Source of the DNA: Woeseiaceae bacterium | GTDB lineage: Bacteria > Pseudomonadota > Gammaproteobacteria > Steroidobacterales > Woeseiaceae | Reading direction: 5' to 3' | NCBI GenBank assembly: GCA_030066735.1 | Contig: JASJBB010000053.1 | Coordinates: 1 to 35,340, forward strand | Length of the DNA stretch: 35,340 bases | Shown here: positions 32,392-35,340 of the stretch, in pieces | How positions within the stretch are numbered: position 1 is the stretch's first letter | Layout of the letters: each line of letters opens with the position of its first letter | Program-made: the position numbers and the translations under genes | Notes under the pieces: model-generated | Told to the model about the DNA's origin: nothing | Database searches by the model: none | The model's input: the letters and a program-made list of their open reading frames with translations, nothing else

Positions 32392-32823
32392 TTACTCAGC
32401 TTCGACGTTGAGCGTGAGGCCGTCCACCTCGACAACCTTCGCAGGGGCGCCGGCAGCGATTGCGGATTCGCCGACGTTTTGTATGTTCCAGTCACTGCCG
32501 CGATACTGCGCGCGACCGCGACCGCCGGGCGCGACGTCTTCAGAGACTGTAACGACTTCACCCAGGTACCTCTGTTGGTAGCCCTCCCCGCCGCCACGCA
32601 GCTTTTCGTACAGGGCTTTGCGGAACGTAACGAAGAAGACGACCGAGATGATGGCGAACGCCAGCCATTGCATCCACTCGGGCGGGTTTATTCCAATGAG
32701 GCTTGCAAGGCCAACGATTGCGGCGGAAACGCCGAGGAAAACAAGATAGAACTGTGCGTCTACTGCAAACAGTTCGGCAGCCAGTAATACAGCACCGAGA
32801 ATCATCCAGGCCCACCACGTCAT
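32392..32823 (-). CDS. NfeD-like membrane protein (short form)
   Basis: A 143-residue protein with three or so N-terminal membrane segments (about 2-75; WWAWMILGAVLLAAELF, YLVFLGVSAAIVGLASLIG, WLAFAIISVVFFVTF) and a C-terminal OB-fold (GEVVTVSEDVAPGGRGRAQYRGSDWNI...GAPAKVVEVDGLTLNVE). It is the short NfeD form without the serine-protease domain, usually the partner of an SPFH protein. ATG at 32823 has AAGGAG 7 nt upstream; an open extension to 32853 is rejected. Confidence 0.93.
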   Translation of the reverse strand: MTWWAWMILGAVLLAAELFAVDAQFYLVFLGVSAAIVGLASLIGINPPEWMQWLAFAIISVVFFVTFRKALYEKLRGGGEGYQQRYLGEVVTVSEDVAPGGRGRAQYRGSDWNIQNVGESAIAAGAPAKVVEVDGLTLNVEAE

Positions 32824-32916
32824 GGCAACACTCCTTATGTTCGGGTACCGCAACTATAGCGCGATAATTCCGTTACTATGTATGGCCTTTGCCGAGAATT
32901 TCAATGGGGGAGCGGC
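32824..32916. promoter_or_regulatory. Divergent nfeD/symporter promoter region
   Basis: 93 bp between the starts. On the minus strand TATAGT near 32855-32860 is a fair -10 for nfeD. On the plus strand TACTAT near 32874 may serve the symporter. No convincing -35 boxes. GGGGGAG at 32906-32912 is the ribosome binding site of the symporter. Confidence 0.35.
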
Positions 32917-34386
32917 ATGCAGCAATTCGTCGATCAAATAAACAGCTATGTCTGGAGCCCGGCACTCGTATACCTGTGCCTCGCCGCCGGCCTGTTTTTT
33001 TCGATCCTGACCCGCTTCGTGCAGGTACGCCTGTTCAAGGAAATGATTCACCTGCTGTTCTCGAGCAAGGAATCCGACCGCGGCATTTCTTCGTTCCAGG
33101 CTTTGTCGGTTTCTCTGTCCGGTCGCGTCGGTACGGGTAACATCGCCGGCGTCGCCGCCGCCATCGGCTTCGGTGGCCCGGGCGCCGTATTCTGGATGTG
33201 GATTGTGGCCTTCCTCGGCGCCGCGACAGCCTACGTCGAGTCAGCCCTCGGCCAGATCTACAAGGAAGAGCACGAGGGTGAATACCGCGGCGGCCCCGCC
33301 TTCTATATCGAAAAGGCAATGGGCCAGAAGTGGTATGCGTGGATCTTCGCGCTGACGACGATTGTCGCCGTCGGCCTGCTGCTCCCCACGGTACAGTCGA
33401 ACGCGATCGGCAATGCGGTCGAACTGGCCGTCGGTACCGGCGGCATTCTGCAGACCGGACTTGGCGAGGTCAGCTACACCAAGCTCGGGACCGCCATGGT
33501 CGTCGTCACGGTGCTCGGCATCATCATTTTCGGCGGCGTCAAACGCATCGCGCATTTCACGCAGATCGTCGTGCCGTTCATGGCGCTGGGGTATATCGTC
33601 ATGTCGCTGATCATTATCGGCATGCACATTACCGCCCTGCCCGGCATCATCATGACGATCGTCGGCGACGCGTTCACGCCCATGGCCGGCATCGGCGCCG
33701 CGATCGGCTGGGGCGTCAAACGCGGCGTCTACTCCAACGAAGCAGGACAGGGCACGGGCCCGCACGCGGCCGCCGCATCGGAGGTACAACACCCGGCGCA
33801 GCAGGGGCTCGTCCAGGCATTCTCGGTCTACGTCGATACGCTGTTCGTCTGCTCAGCGACCGCGTTCATGATCCTGATCACGCAGCAGTACTACGTGACC
33901 GGCCTGGACGCAGAAATCAGCGGCGGGCTGCTGGGGTCCGATATCCAGGCCAATAGCCCGGCGTTTACGCAACTGGCGCTCGAATCGGTCATGGGCGGCT
34001 TCGGCAAGACCTTCGTGGCCGTCGCGCTGTTCTTTTTCGCGTTTACGACGTTGCTCGCGTACTACTACATTGCAGAAACGAACGTCGCCTACATTCGCCG
34101 GACCATTCAGTTTCCGGGTGAACTCATTGTGCTCAAGCTGATTCTTCTCGGATCGGTTTTCTATGGGACGATTCGCACGGCCGACCTGGCCTGGGGCCTG
34201 GGAGACATCGGCGTGGGTGTCATGGCCTGGTTGAACATCGTCGGCATCCTGATCCTGTTCTTCATGGGCAAGCCCGCGCTCAAAGCCCTCAAGGATTACG
34301 AGGAACAGCGCAATGCCGGGGTCGAGACCTACACGTTCGACCCCGAAGCGCTCGGCATCAAGAACGCCGACTTCTGGAAGAAGTAA
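32917..34386 (+). CDS. AGCS family sodium:alanine/amino-acid symporter
   Basis: A 489-residue transporter with about ten membrane segments. Family motifs: SSFQALSVSLSGRVGTGNIAGVAAAIGFGGPGAVFWMW (about 60-97), GGPAFYIEKAMG, and RGVYSNEAGQGTGPHAAAA. Probably imports alanine, glycine or a related amino acid with sodium; the substrate is not readable. ATG at 32917 is chosen for its GGGGGAG site; an upstream in-frame ATG at 32878 lacks one. The ending GIKNADFWKK looks natural for the family. Confidence 0.94.
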   Translation: MQQFVDQINSYVWSPALVYLCLAAGLFFSILTRFVQVRLFKEMIHLLFSSKESDRGISSFQALSVSLSGRVGTGNIAGVAAAIGFGGPGAVFWMWIVAFLGAATAYVESALGQIYKEEHEGEYRGGPAFYIEKAMGQKWYAWIFALTTIVAVGLLLPTVQSNAIGNAVELAVGTGGILQTGLGEVSYTKLGTAMVVVTVLGIIIFGGVKRIAHFTQIVVPFMALGYIVMSLIIIGMHITALPGIIMTIVGDAFTPMAGIGAAIGWGVKRGVYSNEAGQGTGPHAAAASEVQHPAQQGLVQAFSVYVDTLFVCSATAFMILITQQYYVTGLDAEISGGLLGSDIQANSPAFTQLALESVMGGFGKTFVAVALFFFAFTTLLAYYYIAETNVAYIRRTIQFPGELIVLKLILLGSVFYGTIRTADLAWGLGDIGVGVMAWLNIVGILILFFMGKPALKALKDYEEQRNAGVETYTFDPEALGIKNADFWKK

Positions 34387-35340
34387 GTCACCGCGCAACC
34401 GGCAAAGTCGGTATTCGCCCAATCAGCGGCACTCGCTGAAATCCTGCTGGTCCTGGCGCTGGGCAATATCGTCGGCGTCGCCATTTACGAGGCCATCCTG
34501 CCAGCGTCCGTCGCGTCGGGTGACGCCAGCGGGGTCGTCGAGGCCCTTTTCGCCGGCCTGCGCATTTTTCTGCGGATCGGCCTCATCGCTGCGTTCGGCC
34601 TGGCGCTCTTGTGGTTCCGCCGTGGTCTCGTCCCGCGCGACGCGGGCCTGACCCGGGCCGGCAAGCCGATCGGGGAATTATTGGGCATCGGCATCGTTCT
34701 CGGCGGGTTTTCGTGTTTCCTGATTGCCCTCGTCTTTGCCGTGCACACGGTCGTGCCCCTGGGCGAAGAACTGGCGGGCTGGATCGAAATTCGGGAAGCG
34801 ACGTTTGACGCCGCGTTCTATGTCGACATGCTGGCGACCAGCATCATCGTTCCTCCGCTGGTCGAGGAAATCATGGCGCGCGGCTACATGCGAACGCGAC
34901 TAACGGAGAGCTACGGACGAATCGGCGGCGTGGTCCTCGCCGGCCTGATTTTCGCCCTCGTCCATGGCAAGTTCCTGTCGACCGACCCGTTGCTGGCCAT
35001 CTTCATGGCCGTCCTGGTGATCAGTTCGATTGCCTGGACCTACATTGCCCAACTGACCGGCTCCGTGATCCCGTCGATGATCGCGCACGCCATAACCAAC
35101 CTGTTCGCGACAGTCATCCTTTTCCATGTCTGGGTACCCTTCACCGCCGTCGCCGCCTTCGTGCTGTGGCAACGACAACCAATCCTCGGGACGCTGCGTC
35201 AGTTTGCCGGCGAGTGGCGGTCGGGTCAGGAATCATCGGGGCTGTGGTTCGGGGTCATTTCGTTGATCCTCGTTCTCGCCCTTCTGACGTTTACCATGTC
35301 GCAGCTCGGGCGAATGGCAGGGCTCGCCATATTTGGCGTG
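34387..35340 (+). CDS. CPBP intramembrane glutamic protease, no ordinary start codon, cut by window end
   Basis: The frame directly after the symporter stop (same frame, GTC at 34387) stays open to the window end, 318 codons. It encodes a multi-spanning membrane protein with the three CPBP motifs: E160-E161-xxx-R165 in VEEIMARGYM, FALVH (189-193) and H234-xxx-N238 in HAITN. CPBP enzymes are Rce1/CAAX-like intramembrane proteases. Hydrophobic segments begin by residue 18 (EILLVLALGNIVGVAIYEAIL), so the N-terminus should lie close to 34387, yet no ATG, GTG or TTG occurs in frame before about 34609. GGAAG at 34376-34380 is a suitable ribosome binding site for 34387. A non-standard start, readthrough of the symporter stop or a sequence error are the options. 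Confidence 0.75.

Overview
This window is GC-rich chromosomal DNA of a gammaproteobacterium and reads almost entirely as core genome. The evidence is gene order: an unbroken yebC-ruvC-ruvA-ruvB-ybgC-tolQ-tolR-tolA-tolB-pal-cpoB run, a fused aspartokinase/homoserine dehydrogenase in a thrA-thrB-thrC operon, a PhoP/PhoQ-type pair, and purB close to nudJ and mnmA. A deep marine or soil lineage near Xanthomonadales or Woeseiales would fit, but that placement is a guess. No insertion sequence, prophage, CRISPR array, toxin-antitoxin pair or recognisable defence island was seen.

Layout. 1-5.0 kb (minus strand): fumC, a CoA-type NUDIX hydrolase and mazG are followed by an envelope-sensing operon (glycine-zipper protein, PepSY protein, phoP-like regulator, phoQ-like kinase cut by the window edge). 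5.0-13.3 kb (plus): purB, a small DUF7931-like protein, nudJ, mnmA, acnA overlapping a class III sirtuin gene, and a DUF2333 membrane protein, ending at a perfect AT-rich hairpin. 13.3-14.8 kb (minus): a YgjP-type metallopeptidase and an exported protein built of VNG repeats. 14.9-15.7 kb (plus): tatD. 15.6-21.2 kb (minus): tRNA-Lys(TTT), thrA, thrB, thrC and a NERD-domain membrane protein. 21.3-29.2 kb (minus): the yebC-ruv-tol-pal run. 29.3-31.4 kb (plus): relA. 31.4-32.8 kb (minus): an SPFH/NfeD pair. 32.9-35.3 kb (plus): an AGCS-type Na+/amino-acid symporter and a CPBP intramembrane protease that is open at the window end and has no ordinary start codon.

How the genes work together. The Tol-Pal genes build the trans-envelope machine that constricts the outer membrane at division, and the Ruv genes upstream process Holliday junctions. 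thrABC convert aspartate to threonine. fumC and acnA serve the TCA cycle, and the sirtuin overlapping acnA has the Tyr/Arg pair typical of desuccinylases. MazG and two NUDIX enzymes clean or recycle nucleotides and cofactors beside purB. Genes are tightly packed, with many 1-4 nt stop/start overlaps, and GTG or TTG starts are common.

The most interesting non-coding signals are four TTCA half-sites at exact 11-bp spacing upstream of the phoP-like operon, a three-unit 12-bp palindromic repeat abutting the promoter of tRNA-Lys, and the apparent placement of tRNA-Lys as the first unit of the thr operon. No wholly new system was identified; the VNG-repeat protein and the start-less CPBP gene are the least explained coding items.
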